Shown here: one piece after another, positions 18,863 to 28,199 of the stretch
Position numbering within the stretch: the stretch's first letter is position 1
Layout: every line of letters begins with the position of its first letter
Assembly (NCBI GenBank): GCA_947581855.1
Contig: CANPVZ010000009.1
Location: 80,806-144,805, forward strand
Length of the DNA stretch: 64,000 nucleotides
DNA from: an uncultured Phocaeicola sp.
Lineage (GTDB): Bacteria > Bacteroidota > Bacteroidia > Bacteroidales > Bacteroidaceae
Reading direction: 5' to 3'
The notes under the pieces: model-generated
Told to the model about the DNA's origin: nothing
The model's input: the letters and a program-made list of their open reading frames with translations, nothing else
Database searches by the model: none
Made by a program: the position numbers and the translations under genes

Positions 18863-19516
18863 ATGAAGAAACTTGTTATTTTCGATTTAGACGGTACACT
18901 ATTGAATACCATTGCCGACTTAGCAATCAGTACCAATCACGCTCTCGCACAATTCGGCTATCCCGTCCACGATGTTCCCGCATATAACTATTTTGTAGGA
19001 AACGGTATCAACAAATTATTCGAAAGAGCATTGCCGGAAGAAGAACGTACCGAAGAAAATATCATAAAAATACGTTCCGTATTTGTTCCCTATTACAACG
19101 CACACAATGCAGATTATAGCAGTCCTTATCCCGGTATCCCAGAACTTCTTTCCACATTACAGAAAAAAGGCATTGCCATAGCTGTTGCCTCCAACAAATA
19201 TCAAGAAGCTACAGAAAAACTCATCCGCCACTATTTCCCGGACATTTGCTTCATAGCCGTACTGGGACAACGGGAAAACATTCCGGTAAAACCCGATCCT
19301 ACTATCCTCTATGATATTCTTACCCTCAGCGGCATAAAAAAAGAAGACGCACTTTACGTAGGAGACTCCAACGTAGACATGCAAACCGCCCATAATGCTC
19401 AGATGGAAGTTGCCGGCGTAGCATGGGGTTTCCGTCCGGTCAGCGAATTAGAGATATATCATCCTCACCATATCATATACAAAGCAGAAGAAATAGTTGC
19501 GTTAACCGAAAGATGA
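18863..19516 (+). CDS. HAD-family phosphatase, phosphoglycolate phosphatase-like
   Basis: A 217-residue haloacid-dehalogenase phosphatase. Motif I is FDLDGTLLNT (nucleophile Asp8, acid Asp10), motif II includes VASNK, motif III is the Lys in VKPDP, and motif IV is VGDSNVDM. A helical cap (about residues 16-80) is of the Gph type. The likely activity is dephosphorylation of phosphoglycolate or another small phosphoester in the cytoplasm. Single-gene unit with its own -7 box and a repeat-rich upstream region. Confidence 0.88.
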   Translation: MKKLVIFDLDGTLLNTIADLAISTNHALAQFGYPVHDVPAYNYFVGNGINKLFERALPEEERTEENIIKIRSVFVPYYNAHNADYSSPYPGIPELLSTLQKKGIAIAVASNKYQEATEKLIRHYFPDICFIAVLGQRENIPVKPDPTILYDILTLSGIKKEDALYVGDSNVDMQTAHNAQMEVAGVAWGFRPVSELEIYHPHHIIYKAEEIVALTER

Positions 19517-19690
19517 AAGTCTGAACTTATTAAGCCAGACGTTGAAAACCAAGAGATAAAAAAATATCGCAACAAGTTGCCTAAATAAAGGAAATAATAA
19601 ACCACAGTAAAACATTCATTTAAATGAAATCAGGCGGAACATCTCTATCGAACACAAAGTAAAAAGAATCCGGTCTTTAATGAAGAAAAA

Positions 19691-19996
19691 AGTAGAGAGG
19701 TTACTTTTTATACCGTGAAGAACCTTACCTCGTGCAAGAAATAACGAAGCCAAGCAAATCATTACTTTCGGATACATCAAACAAAAAAATTGCCTTTAGT
19801 AGAAGGAGCGTAGAGAAATTCCTTCCTTTTACCGTGAAGAACGCTGCCTCATACAAGAAATAACGAAGCCAAGCAAATCATTACTTTCGGATACATCAAA
19901 AAAAAAAATTGCCTTTAGTGGAAGGAGCGTAGAGAAATTCCTTCCTTTTACCGTAAAGAACATTACCTCATACAAGAAATAGCAAAGTCAAGCGCA
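19691..19996. repeat. 119-bp tandem repeat, nearly three copies
   Basis: A unit of 119 bp is repeated: landmark ACCGTGAAGAA begins at 19712 and 19831, and ACCGTAAAGAA at 19950. The GTAGAGA landmark recurs at 19692, 19810 and 19929. Copies 1 and 2 are near-identical over ATAACGAAGCCAAGCAAATC and the following 30 bp; copy 3 decays after about 70 bp. No reading frame is conserved and no short repeat-spacer structure is present, so this is neither a gene nor a CRISPR array. Confidence 0.85.
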
Positions 19997-20066
19997 TTTG
20001 ATAATGTTCAGGTAAAAGAAAAATTTAGCTCCAGAACGTAGCGGACACTTTTTAAAAGGTTCTATC

Positions 20067-20303
20067 TTTCTTTTGTGTATACAAAACACTGCTGTCCCGT
20101 TAAAAGATTCACCTATTATTGTATGTAATTAATAATCTGTCGATTATAGGCATGTTTTGAATAAACGGATTTGAATTTATATTCTCTATGAAATTCGTTA
20201 GATAATAAATTCTGCCGCTTGTATATTCACACTTTATTATTGTACTTCAACAAAAAAATAGGGGTCTTAAAATTTAACGGGACACTCATGTATACAAAAG
20301 AAA
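20067..20303. mobile_element. Small inverted-repeat element (MITE-like or IS remnant)
   Basis: Inner ends TGTCCCGTTAAA (20093) and TTTAACGGGACA (20273-20284) are a perfect 12-bp inverted repeat bounding 192 bp. Outer arms TTTCTTTTGTGTATAC (20067) and GTATACAAAAGAAA (20290-20303) pair except for two extra bases. The interior is AT-rich and non-coding. The layout suggests a miniature transposable element or the ends left by a deleted insertion sequence; the family is not identified. Confidence 0.55.
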
Positions 20304-20311
20304 ACGAACAA

Positions 20312-21220
20312 TTACCGTAACACCTCCCCCAGCCACTCTTCAGCCAACTCAGTCCAATGATTGGTTGTCCCGGGATTATTTCTCAAAGCAATACTATGTC
20401 CCCCTTCCGGAAATATATGCAACGTACTCTTAGCCACATTCTTCTCTTTCAATGCCTTGAAATATGCCAAACTATTTAAGCAGGAAACCGAACGATCGTT
20501 TAAAGCATGCACTACAAAAGCGGGAGGAGTTTGAGATGTTACCCTTGTATCACAAGAAAACATCACGCACAATTCCGGCGAATCATACTTTCCCAACAAA
20601 TTTTCACGACTTCCCTTATGGGCAATTTCTCCCATCGAAATCACCGGCGATATCAGAATTGTAAAATTGGGAGTAAAAGAGACTTCATCCAACTCATCCC
20701 CTACACGACTCCAATCTTCTGTAAAAGTAGAAACGCACGCCGACAAATGAGCTCCTGCCGAACATCCCATCACACCAATTTTCTCCTTTTCTATACCCCA
20801 TTGCTCCGCATGAGCACGTATGTAACGAATAGCTCGCTGCGCATCTTGCAAAGGAGCTTGATAACTCACTTTCACATCCGGAGATTGCGGTAAGCGGTGA
20901 TTCAGCACAAAAGCGGTGATACCTATCGTATTGAACCATTTGGCCAACTGAAAACCGCTTATCTGGTAAGCCAACCGAGCATATCCGCCTCCGGGAATAA
21001 TCACTACGGCAGCACCTTTATTCTCGGTCTTGGAAGGTTCAAACACATAGAAACCCGGAGTACCTACTTGATAAACGCGCTCGTTGGCAATACTATCGTG
21101 CAATGCCAAACCTTTGCTATTAGGCATCTTCCCCTTCTCCCAAATAGGCAGAAACTGTTGTGCTCGTAACGAATAAATAAAAAACGATAAAACAAATAAA
21201 ACAGCCAAATTCTTTTTCAT
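20312..21220 (-). CDS. Secreted alpha/beta-hydrolase esterase
   Basis: Exported alpha/beta hydrolase of about 302 residues starting at MKKNLAVLFVL (an ATG four codons earlier is possible); the signal peptide ends near SLRAQ. It has an oxyanion-hole segment VIPGGGYARLA, nucleophile motif GCSAGAHL, a late Asp in HALNDRSV and His in GGHSIALR, giving a full Ser-Asp-His triad. The pattern matches acetylxylan or other carbohydrate esterases of Bacteroides. Near the GH28/GH43 genes it could de-esterify hemicellulose or pectin, but it is in the opposite orientation and may be regulated separately. Confidence 0.82.
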   Translation of the reverse strand: MKKNLAVLFVLSFFIYSLRAQQFLPIWEKGKMPNSKGLALHDSIANERVYQVGTPGFYVFEPSKTENKGAAVVIIPGGGYARLAYQISGFQLAKWFNTIGITAFVLNHRLPQSPDVKVSYQAPLQDAQRAIRYIRAHAEQWGIEKEKIGVMGCSAGAHLSACVSTFTEDWSRVGDELDEVSFTPNFTILISPVISMGEIAHKGSRENLLGKYDSPELCVMFSCDTRVTSQTPPAFVVHALNDRSVSCLNSLAYFKALKEKNVAKSTLHIFPEGGHSIALRNNPGTTNHWTELAEEWLGEVLR

Positions 21221-21306
21221 ATCTTTATACACGGATTAATTTTTTTCTACCAACGTAAACTTTTATTCTATAATTCCTTCTAATTGACATAAAGGAATAT
21301 TCGTCC

Positions 21307-22377
21307 TTATAACATACTAAAATATTTGATTCCTTTCATATAATAACTCCACAAAATACTGGCGGGCTTCTGCTCCGGGATCTGTTTTACCTGTACATAC
21401 GACCATACATTCTTTCGGGCTTCCCGACAATATGAATGCATACGCCAAAAATCCCACCGTGCTTTCAATACAGCTTTTGCATCAGGAACATGACCTTTAA
21501 AAAGAAAAGTCAAGACCGCTACATAATCCAACAGAGCCCGTAGACAAAGAATAAATACTAGCTGATTCGAAGGCAAATTCTTATATAGCATAAACAAATT
21601 ATTGCGAAAATTCAGATAGGTTTTACGTGGATTTTCTTTATGTAAAGTCCCTCCACCCACATGATACACTTTGCTTTGGGGCACACAAACAATTTGTCGT
21701 CCGGCGTGACGGAGACGCCAGCAAAAGTCGATTTCTTCCATATGGGCAAAGAATGTCCCGTCTAATCCTCCGTATGCCCAATAATCATCCGAACGTACCA
21801 TAAAAGCCGCACCGGTCGCCCAAAAGACAGGTACTATAGCATCATATTGTCCCTTATCTTCTTCTACAGTATCAAAAATACGTCCTCTACAATACGGATA
21901 CCCTAATTTATCCAAATATCCTCCACACGCACCAGCATATTCAAATTGATCTTTGTGATGCCAACTCAATAATTTAGGCTGGCAAGCAGCAACTTCCGGA
22001 TGTGCGTCCATATATTCCAATAATGGGTCAAGCCAATTTTCGGTAACTTCTACATCTGAATTCAACAATAAATAATAATCGGACTCTATTTTCGACAATG
22101 CTTTATTATATCCTTGGGCAAAACCATAATTACGATTTAATCTGATTAACTGTACATAAGGAAATTCTTTTTCCAACAATTCACACGAAGCATCAGAAGA
22201 AGCATTATCCGCCACCCAAATACTGACCCCGTCCAGGTGGGAATATCGGCACACAGAAGGCAAAAACGAACGAAGTACCTTTTCACCATTCCAATTTAAA
22301 ATGACTACGGCCAGTCTGTCTCTTTTACAACCGAGTCTTCTTTCATTCCATTTAATATCCTCATATTTCTGTTTCAT
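21307..22377 (-). CDS. Family 2 glycosyltransferase
   Basis: A 356-residue GT2 enzyme with AVVILNWNGEKVL at the N-terminus, ADNASSDAS nucleotide site, NSDVEV as the DXD-like metal motif, and a mid-protein ATGAAFMVRSDDYW segment, most like rhamnosyltransferase-type GT2 proteins. The C-terminus has hydrophobic segments near residues 265-300 that may associate with the membrane. It lies 119 bp downstream of mtaB on the same strand, away from the capsule locus. The sugar and acceptor are unknown. Confidence 0.88.
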   Translation of the reverse strand: MKQKYEDIKWNERRLGCKRDRLAVVILNWNGEKVLRSFLPSVCRYSHLDGVSIWVADNASSDASCELLEKEFPYVQLIRLNRNYGFAQGYNKALSKIESDYYLLLNSDVEVTENWLDPLLEYMDAHPEVAACQPKLLSWHHKDQFEYAGACGGYLDKLGYPYCRGRIFDTVEEDKGQYDAIVPVFWATGAAFMVRSDDYWAYGGLDGTFFAHMEEIDFCWRLRHAGRQIVCVPQSKVYHVGGGTLHKENPRKTYLNFRNNLFMLYKNLPSNQLVFILCLRALLDYVAVLTFLFKGHVPDAKAVLKARWDFWRMHSYCREARKNVWSYVQVKQIPEQKPASILWSYYMKGIKYFSML

Positions 22378-22496
22378 ATACCGATATTTACATCCTTCAT
22401 ATATCTATTTTCCATCATACGTAAAGACATCTATCCGTTCTGTTTCCTCTATGGAATTTTCAATGCCTATTAACTTTACCCCTCCAAAAAATAATC

Positions 22497-23816
22497 TTAT
22501 TGCATAATCACTCCTTTCAAAGCTGTTCCCTCCTCATTGAATTCACCTAATTTCACTTGTACTAAATGGTTATCCAATGAATGAGGAGCATACACTTCCA
22601 CACGTATGTAGTTATCCGTAAAACCGTGCATAAGAGCACCAGGTTTCGGTTTCTCCAATAGCACAGACTTTATCTGGCCTATATGACGGGTATAAAATGC
22701 ATGTGTTTTCTCTTCCGAAAGAGCTAATAAACGTTGACTGCGAAGATGTTTCATCGCAGGTTTCACCACATAATCTATTTTTAAAGCTTGTGTACCGGGA
22801 CGTTCGGAATAACTAAAAACATGCAATTGAGTTACATCCAACTTATTTATAAATGAATACGCATTTTCAAAATATTCATCCCTTTCCCCTCGTGTACCCA
22901 CAATCACATCGACACCAATAAATGCGTCAGGAATGACGGAACGAATTTTCTCTATTTTCGATGCGAACAAAGCTGTATCGTATCTTCGACGCATTAATTT
23001 CAATACATCATCGGAACCAGACTGTAACGGAATATGGAAATGAGGCATAAAAGCACGCGAACAAGCAACATATTCAATAATCTCATCGGTTAGCAGATTC
23101 GGTTCTATAGAAGATATGCGATAACGCTCAATCCCCTCTACTTCATCCAAAGCCTTCACTAAATCAAAAAAAGTCTCACCGGTAGATTTACCGAAATCTC
23201 CGATATTAACACCGGTTATTACTATTTCTTTACCACCTTCCTGTGCCGCCTGACGTGCCTGGGCTACAAGATCCGCTATTTTTCCGTTCCGGCTACGTCC
23301 CCGCGCATAAGGAATTGTACAATAAGAACAAAAATAATCACAACCGTCCTGGACTTTCAAAAAATAACGTGTCCTGTCACCTCGTGAACAGGAAGGAATA
23401 AACGAACAGATATCCTTCATCGCCACTGTATGTGTCTCTCCCTTATCTTTTTTATGCAAATCTCCCAAAAATTGAAGTAGCTCTCCTTTTTGTTCAGCTC
23501 CCAATACTAAATCCACGCCCTCGATATCTGCAACCTGTCCGGGTTTTAACTGCGCATAACAACCGGTTACGATAACAAACGCACCCGGATGCTGTTTCAC
23601 CAAACGATGAATAGCTTGCCTACATTTCTTATCCGCAGTCTCTGTTACAGAACAAGTATTCACCACACAAATATCTGCACATTCTCCTTTCCTAACCGTA
23701 CGGACCCCAACCTCTTGTAACATTCGTCCAATGGTAGAAGTCTCCGAAAAGTTCAATTTGCAACCTAAAGTATAATAAACGGCCTTTTTGTCTTGGAATA
23801 TGGAAGTATCAATCAT
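22497..23816 (-). CDS. mtaB: tRNA t6A37 methylthiotransferase MtaB
   Basis: MtaB-type methylthiotransferase of 439 residues, adding a methylthio group to t6A37 of tRNA. The N-terminal UPF0004 domain has cysteines in YTLGCKLN, VVNTCSVT and TGCYAQ. The radical SAM domain has CDYFCSYCTIPYARG (CxxxCxxC), and a C-terminal TRAM domain ends in LVQVKLGEFNEEGTAL. A frame extends to 23849, but a promoter box at 23837-23844 lies inside it, so the ATG at 23816 (MIDTSIFQ) is preferred. The GT2 gene follows in the same direction. Confidence 0.93.
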   Translation of the reverse strand: MIDTSIFQDKKAVYYTLGCKLNFSETSTIGRMLQEVGVRTVRKGECADICVVNTCSVTETADKKCRQAIHRLVKQHPGAFVIVTGCYAQLKPGQVADIEGVDLVLGAEQKGELLQFLGDLHKKDKGETHTVAMKDICSFIPSCSRGDRTRYFLKVQDGCDYFCSYCTIPYARGRSRNGKIADLVAQARQAAQEGGKEIVITGVNIGDFGKSTGETFFDLVKALDEVEGIERYRISSIEPNLLTDEIIEYVACSRAFMPHFHIPLQSGSDDVLKLMRRRYDTALFASKIEKIRSVIPDAFIGVDVIVGTRGERDEYFENAYSFINKLDVTQLHVFSYSERPGTQALKIDYVVKPAMKHLRSQRLLALSEEKTHAFYTRHIGQIKSVLLEKPKPGALMHGFTDNYIRVEVYAPHSLDNHLVQVKLGEFNEEGTALKGVIMQ

Positions 23817-23836
23817 ATTTAGCTTTATTTTGACCG

Positions 23837-23844
23837 CAAATTTA
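23837..23844 (-). promoter_or_regulatory. -7 box of mtaB promoter
   Basis: TAAATTTG on the minus strand, a TAnnTTTG match about 20 bp before the chosen ATG. Confidence 0.6.
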
Positions 23845-24013
23845 CGCATTAATCTCTATATTTGAGGGTATTTAAAACTTTTATTATAGGCCATCTTGAT
23901 AATGTCCCTAAAAAGTGTATTCCAAACACTTTAAGAATGAGATGGTTATAAAACCTTCGAAAAAAAATCGAAAAAAAAGTGGTATTTAAAGTACAACCTA
24001 TTGAAAAAGTACA

Positions 24014-24021
24014 TACCTTTG
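24014..24021 (+). promoter_or_regulatory. -7 box of small lipoprotein gene
   Basis: TACCTTTG on the plus strand, 51 bp before the ATG at 24073. No -33 consensus; an A-rich run upstream (about 23960-23980) may act as an UP-like element. Confidence 0.65.
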
Positions 24022-24072
24022 CAACGTTTTAATAAGCAAATGATTGTTTTATAGATTTAAAAAGCAAAGAAA

Positions 24073-24267
24073 ATGAAAACATTAGTATTCTCATTCGTAG
24101 CATTTGCAGCTGTTTCTTTGGCATCATGCGGAAACAAAGCTGCTAACAATGGAGAAGTTGCTGACACAACAGCTGTAGAAGTTGTAGAAGAAGCTGCTGA
24201 AGTTGTTGTAGACACTGTAGCTGTTGCTGCTGATACAGTTGCTGTAGACTCTGTTGTTGCTGAATAA
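24073..24267 (+). CDS. Small Ala/Val-rich lipoprotein
   Basis: A 64-residue predicted lipoprotein: leader MKTLVFSFVAFAAVSLASC with lipobox LASC (Cys19), then about 45 residues almost wholly of Ala, Val, Glu, Asp and Thr arranged as repeats of VVEEAAE and VDTVAVAADTVAV. The mature part is strongly acidic and has no Cys or aromatic residues. It has its own promoter box and a strong terminator, so it is a single, probably abundant transcript. Low-complexity lipoproteins of this kind are common in Bacteroides and have no assigned function. Confidence 0.8.
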   Translation: MKTLVFSFVAFAAVSLASCGNKAANNGEVADTTAVEVVEEAAEVVVDTVAVAADTVAVDSVVAE

Positions 24268-24287
24268 TTGAACAACTGAAAGAAATT

Positions 24288-24320
24288 AAAGATCTGTTAT
24301 GCTAAGCGTAACAGATCTTT
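24288..24320 (+). terminator. Terminator of small lipoprotein gene
   Basis: Perfect 12-bp arms AAAGATCTGTTA and TAACAGATCTTT with a 9-base loop, followed by TTTTA. Confidence 0.92.
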
Positions 24321-24779
24321 TTTATTAGTACTCACATCTAAATACTAATATATTGCAAACAAAAACTTCCTGACTGAAACGAATTAGAGAAGTTAAAGAA
24401 AACAGTCCCGTAAGTATATGACAAAGTATAATACTCTACTCAGATAATAAACAGAACAAAACATAATATCCAACTGCACAACCACGAAATCCCATTCACT
24501 AAAAGTCTAGACTCTGATAATAAGTGGAATAAAGAGCTATATTCACAAATTAAACCAAAGAAGTTATTCATTAAAAGTTTTTACTCCAGTAAAAAAGTAG
24601 ACAGAATCCAGAATTCGTTTACGTAGTTATCCAGCTACTTAAACTCTTAAGCAAATAAAGGCGCATAATGTAAACCCGCCAATTCACAATTATTCTTTAA
24701 AATCATAGCACTAAAGATCAATCAGCACCAACGGAGCGGAACATTAGCCTTAAAAATCAGTACCGCACTATTACAAAAA
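24321..24779. other. Gene-free intergenic stretch
   Basis: About 460 bp of AT-rich DNA between two converging transcription units; no reading frame, RNA gene or clear repeat is recognised. Confidence 0.5.
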
Positions 24780-24780
24780 A

Positions 24781-24810
24781 AGAGTCGGATCCATGAGAGA
24801 AACCGACTCT
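24781..24810 (-). terminator. Terminator of rpsF-rpsR-rplI
   Basis: AGAGTCGG (24781-24788) pairs with CCGACTCT (24803-24810), with an A run on the left and a T run on the right, so it can work in both directions. It ends the ribosomal protein operon. Confidence 0.85.
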
Positions 24811-24842
24811 TTTTATATCAATAAAAACTTATTTTATTAAGC

Positions 24843-25292
24843 TTAAGCCTCTTCAGCTACTACAGTGAAAGGAATTTCAACCGAAATCTCTTTGTGAAGT
24901 TTCACAACAGCTTTGTAAGAACCAACTTCCTTCACTGCATCTTTCACAACGATAATCTTTCTGTCAATCTTATGACCTAATTTTTCTAGCTCTTCAGCAA
25001 TCTGTATATTACCTACAGAACCGAAAATCGTACCTGTTGAGCTAACTTTAGTAGCAATCGTTAAAGATACATTGGCTAATTTTGCCGCCAAGTCTTCTGC
25101 ATCTTTTTTAATTTTCTCAAGCTTGTGAGCACGTTGTTTCAATTCCTCTGCCAACATCTTCTTTGCAGCCGGAGATGCGATAATCGCTTTACCGGTAGGA
25201 ATGAGATAATTACGGCCATAACCTGATTTCACAGTTACAATATCATTCTTGTAACCTAAGTTCGCTATATCTTCTTTCAATATAATTTCCAT
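24843..25292 (-). CDS. rplI: 50S ribosomal protein L9
   Basis: L9 of 149 residues. The N-terminal rRNA-binding domain begins [19 protein letters not shown] and contains [13 protein letters not shown], the family signature; a long charged helix ([20 protein letters not shown]) links to the C-terminal domain. Last gene of the S6-S18-L9 operon, 18 bp after rpsR. Confidence 0.97.
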   Translation of the reverse strand: MEIILKEDIANLGYKNDIVTVKSGYGRNYLIPTGKAIIASPAAKKMLAEELKQRAHKLEKIKKDAEDLAAKLANVSLTIATKVSSTGTIFGSVGNIQIAEELEKLGHKIDRKIIVVKDAVKEVGSYKAVVKLHKEISVEIPFTVVAEEA

Positions 25293-25310
25293 ACAAATTC
25301 CTCCTTCTTT

Positions 25311-25580
25311 TTATTTCATCATATCAGTTACAAATGGAAGCAATGCCAAGTGACGAGCTCTTTTCACTGCTTGAGCAACTTTACGTTGGAACTTCAAAGA
25401 AGTACCAGTAATACGACGAGGAAGAATTTTACCTTGCTCGTTTAAAAATTTCTTCAAGAATTCAGGATCTTTGTAATCAATATACTTAATACCACTCTTT
25501 TTAAAACGACAGTATTTTTTCTTTTTAACATCTACTGAAGGTGGAGTTAGATATCTGATTTCCGATTGTTGTTGTACCAT
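25311..25580 (-). CDS. rpsR: 30S ribosomal protein S18
   Basis: S18 of 89 residues with [19 protein letters not shown] and the conserved [20 protein letters not shown] core that binds the 16S rRNA platform next to S6. It is 2 bp from rpsF, showing tight coupling with its partner protein. Confidence 0.97.
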   Translation of the reverse strand: MVQQQSEIRYLTPPSVDVKKKKYCRFKKSGIKYIDYKDPEFLKKFLNEQGKILPRRITGTSLKFQRKVAQAVKRARHLALLPFVTDMMK

Positions 25581-25582
25581 AA

Positions 25583-25927
25583 TTAATCCTCCTTTTTAGC
25601 TGATTTAACATTTCTTCTCTTTGCAGCATACTCCATAGCGTATTTATCCATCTTAAAAGTTAAAAAACGGATTACACGCTCGTCACGACGGTAATTTAAT
25701 TCCAAAGTTTCAATGACTTCCGGATTAGCTTTAAACTCAATCAACTGATAAAATCCGGTTGATTTCTTCTGGATAGGATAACATAATTTCCTCAGGCCCC
25801 AATTTTCCTCATTGACAATCTCTGCCCCAGCCTCAGTCAGAATACCTCTGAATTTGTCTACCGCTTCCTTCATCTGAACATCAGACAAAACGGGAGTTAA
25901 AATGAAAACGGTTTCGTAATGATTCAT
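25583..25927 (-). CDS. rpsF: 30S ribosomal protein S6
   Basis: S6 of 114 residues, a ferredoxin-like ribosomal protein that pairs with S18. It opens with [16 protein letters not shown] and contains [18 protein letters not shown]. First gene of the operon, with a complete promoter at 25973-26003. The C-terminus is Lys-rich. Confidence 0.97.
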   Translation of the reverse strand: MNHYETVFILTPVLSDVQMKEAVDKFRGILTEAGAEIVNEENWGLRKLCYPIQKKSTGFYQLIEFKANPEVIETLELNYRRDERVIRFLTFKMDKYAMEYAAKRRNVKSAKKED

Positions 25928-25972
25928 ACTTAGTTAATTAATAATTAAATAATAAATTTTAAAATGCGACCG

Positions 25973-26003
25973 CAAAGGTAGTGATTTTTGATGGAACAAC
26001 AAA
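25973..26003 (-). promoter_or_regulatory. Promoter of the rpsF operon
   Basis: On the minus strand TTTG (26003-26000), a 19-bp spacer, then TACCTTTG (25980-25973): a full Bacteroides -33/-7 match, 45 bp before rpsF. Confidence 0.85.
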
Positions 26004-26073
26004 CATTTGTCTCTTTTTTATTTCATTATTTATTTTTTCAGTCCCAGATTGTGATTATTACGAATAGGTATGT

Positions 26074-26081
26074 TACCTTTG
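26074..26081 (+). promoter_or_regulatory. -7 box of MarR-family gene
   Basis: TACCTTTG; a TTG at 26049-26051 is 22 bp upstream. The box lies inside the longest possible reading frame, so it also decides the start at 26106. Confidence 0.65.
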
Positions 26082-26105
26082 CAAAGTTGCTTAAACAATA
26101 ATTTC

Positions 26106-26552
26106 ATGACAGCACCATTCAATTTTGATATCCGGCTTATTTTTGCCATACTCAATGGAAAAGTTTCAGCCGCAATAAATAGAAAACTGTACCGCAATTT
26201 CAGACAGAATGATTTAGAGATCACTCCTGAACAATGGACTGTGCTTCTGTTTTTATGGGAAAAAGACGGAGTAACCCAACAAGAATTATGTAACGCTACA
26301 TATAAAGATAAACCGAGCATGACCCGCTTGATAGATAATATGGAACGCATGCACCTAGTAGTCCGCATATCAGACAAATCAGATCGCCGTATTAATTTAA
26401 TACATCTTACCAAAACCGGAAAAGATTTGGAAGAAAAGGCCCGATATGTGGCTAACCGGACACTAAAAGAAGCACTTTACGGTCTGACTACCGAAGAACT
26501 GAGAGTGAGTCAAAACGTACTTCGTAAAATTTTCACGAATACAAAAGAGTAA
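26106..26552 (+). CDS. MarR-family transcriptional regulator
   Basis: Winged-helix regulator of 148 residues from the ATG at 26106; a start at 26070 would lie upstream of the promoter box. Residues about 35-105 form the DNA-binding domain: LEITPEQWTVLLFLWEKDG, the recognition helix TYKDKPSMTRLIDNMERMH, and the wing DKSDRRINLIHLTKTG with the conserved D-x-R-D/R-x-x-R pattern. Family members usually repress genes and respond to small aromatic or oxidant ligands. It faces away from the ribosomal operon and precedes a small membrane protein gene that may be its target. Confidence 0.9.
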   Translation: MTAPFNFDIRLIFAILNGKVSAAINRKLYRNFRQNDLEITPEQWTVLLFLWEKDGVTQQELCNATYKDKPSMTRLIDNMERMHLVVRISDKSDRRINLIHLTKTGKDLEEKARYVANRTLKEALYGLTTEELRVSQNVLRKIFTNTKE

Positions 26553-26677
26553 CTTATAAGACACATTACAAATAAAATTCGGGGGTAAAAGACTTTTTTT
26601 GCTAAAATAATTTCTTCCATTAAAGAATTATGCTTTAATTTGTCACAAGAATAAATAAACTATAAAAATACACACGA

Positions 26678-26854
26678 ATGAAAAGCTTATTGAAGAATTT
26701 AGGCTTAATACTGATTGCTATCGGAGCCATAGTCTTAATTGTATGTTTCTTTTTAGGAGATACAAATAACAACGCAATCTTAGGTGGTTCATTTGCCACT
26801 ATGATCATCGGTTTAATTGCATATATTATCTTGAACAAAAGAATTACGGATTAA
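26678..26854 (+). CDS. Small two-helix membrane protein
   Basis: A 58-residue frame with an ATG at 26678. It has a short basic start (MKSLLKN), a first hydrophobic helix (LGLILIAIGAIVLIVCFFLG), a polar loop (DTNNN), a second helix (about residues 35-52) and a basic tail NKRITD, predicting a hairpin in the inner membrane with both ends in the cytoplasm. A hairpin terminator follows 27 bp later. Similar short proteins are widespread in Bacteroides without known function. Confidence 0.7.
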   Translation: MKSLLKNLGLILIAIGAIVLIVCFFLGDTNNNAILGGSFATMIIGLIAYIILNKRITD

Positions 26855-26880
26855 ACCATAAAACATTGCTGAAAAGAAAT

Positions 26881-26922
26881 AAAAAGGTTGCTTTGATTAT
26901 AAAATATCAAAACAGCCTTTTT
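26881..26922 (+). terminator. Terminator after small membrane protein
   Basis: Imperfect inverted repeat AAAAAGGTTGCTTTGAT / ATCAAAACAGCCTTTTT with a short loop and a T run. Confidence 0.75.
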
Positions 26923-27138
26923 TTATAAATATTTTTTTCGTTACCAAGAATTTGTTACTTTTGAATAATGAAATTTTCACTTTCTTTAGGCAATGAACCA
27001 AAGTGGGGTCTAACCATAATATATTATATAGGCACCTTTTATAGCCTGACTAGTAAATTCCGAAAGCAGATTTAAGCTCCGAAAGAATTTATTAAAGAGA
27101 AAGAATAAAGAACAAAACCGTTGAAAAATTACCTTAGG

Positions 27139-28035
27139 ATGAAAACAAACAATCAAAAGAAATCAATATTACAAACTGCGTGCAGCATTTTGCTATTCAT
27201 TGCGCTCTTTTTACCTTGGGTTAGTCTTTCTATCCAAATAGATAGTTTAAAAGGCAGTAAAACCATCTCTTTTTTCGATGTGTTTAACTTTATAGCTCAA
27301 ACAGGAAGCAAAGTCTCCGAATGGTCATCTTATACAGATCACTCTATAAATAATTATGCCCTATTGTTTTATGTAATACCTATACTTCTTATCATAAATA
27401 TAATCGTGCAATTAATCAAAAACGAACCTATTTTATCATTTTATGCATCCGTTATTCCAACAGTTCTTTCTTATACCTTATTATATTATGGTTTCAGCTA
27501 CCAATTCGATGATCAAATACTAAATAGTCCAGGGACAATCATAACATTAACGGCGGGAAGCATTGCAATCATCGAAGCATGGATACAAATAGGATATTCC
27601 AGTAAAAAATACAAAGGGTATTTATTCTTCCTTGTGGGATGCATATTGCTCGGAGTCATCGGCGCTATCATTGATTCTTACGGTTACCGTTTTCTGCACC
27701 ATAAAGGGGGCGATACATTTACAAGCAGCAGTTCACAATTCATACTGCTATTACTGACAATCACACAATATATCGGCGCTTTCGGTTACCTTCACATGCC
27801 TTTTTTTATTATAGGAGGAATCGGTATGGCTATAGCAGCTGGTAAGAAGCATGACCAATATATCCAAGAAAGTTCTAATGATGATTCCCAGATTTCAATC
27901 CTAAAAAATAAAGAGACCCAAAGTATTCCTTCTCCTATAAAACAGGAAGATATCACCCTTGACGAATCCACTTCAAAGGATACGAATCAAGAAGATGACA
28001 ATTTAAGGTTCGCACCCCCACAATACCGCAAATAA
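27139..28035 (+). CDS. Multi-pass membrane protein of unknown function
   Basis: About 298 residues from the ATG at 27139 (a TTG six codons earlier is possible). Six or so hydrophobic segments are visible (for example SILLFIALFLPWVSL, YVIPILLIINIIVQLI, GYLFFLVGCILLGVIGAII, MPFFIIGGIGMAIAA). A polar cytoplasmic tail of about 60 residues, rich in Gln, Ser, Asp and Glu, ends FAPPQYRK. No catalytic motif is recognised. It is a single gene between a terminator and the convergent rprXY operon. Confidence 0.7.
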   Translation: MKTNNQKKSILQTACSILLFIALFLPWVSLSIQIDSLKGSKTISFFDVFNFIAQTGSKVSEWSSYTDHSINNYALLFYVIPILLIINIIVQLIKNEPILSFYASVIPTVLSYTLLYYGFSYQFDDQILNSPGTIITLTAGSIAIIEAWIQIGYSSKKYKGYLFFLVGCILLGVIGAIIDSYGYRFLHHKGGDTFTSSSSQFILLLLTITQYIGAFGYLHMPFFIIGGIGMAIAAGKKHDQYIQESSNDDSQISILKNKETQSIPSPIKQEDITLDESTSKDTNQEDDNLRFAPPQYRK

Positions 28036-28199
28036 GAAATACTTAATTTTGAATCTAAAAAAATTCACTCAAGTTTACAATATTGTACTGTAAACATGAG
28101 TGAATTTTATTAATTTTAGAATATCTCTTTGTTAATCAATACGAGAAATCCCACTTCAAAACTAAAAGGATATCTGAATATTCAGATTTTGCTTGTTCA

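Noticed and set aside
19691..19996. Possible CRISPR array
   Set aside because: The period is 119 bp and the units are alike along their length; there are no short identical repeats separated by unique spacers and no cas genes.
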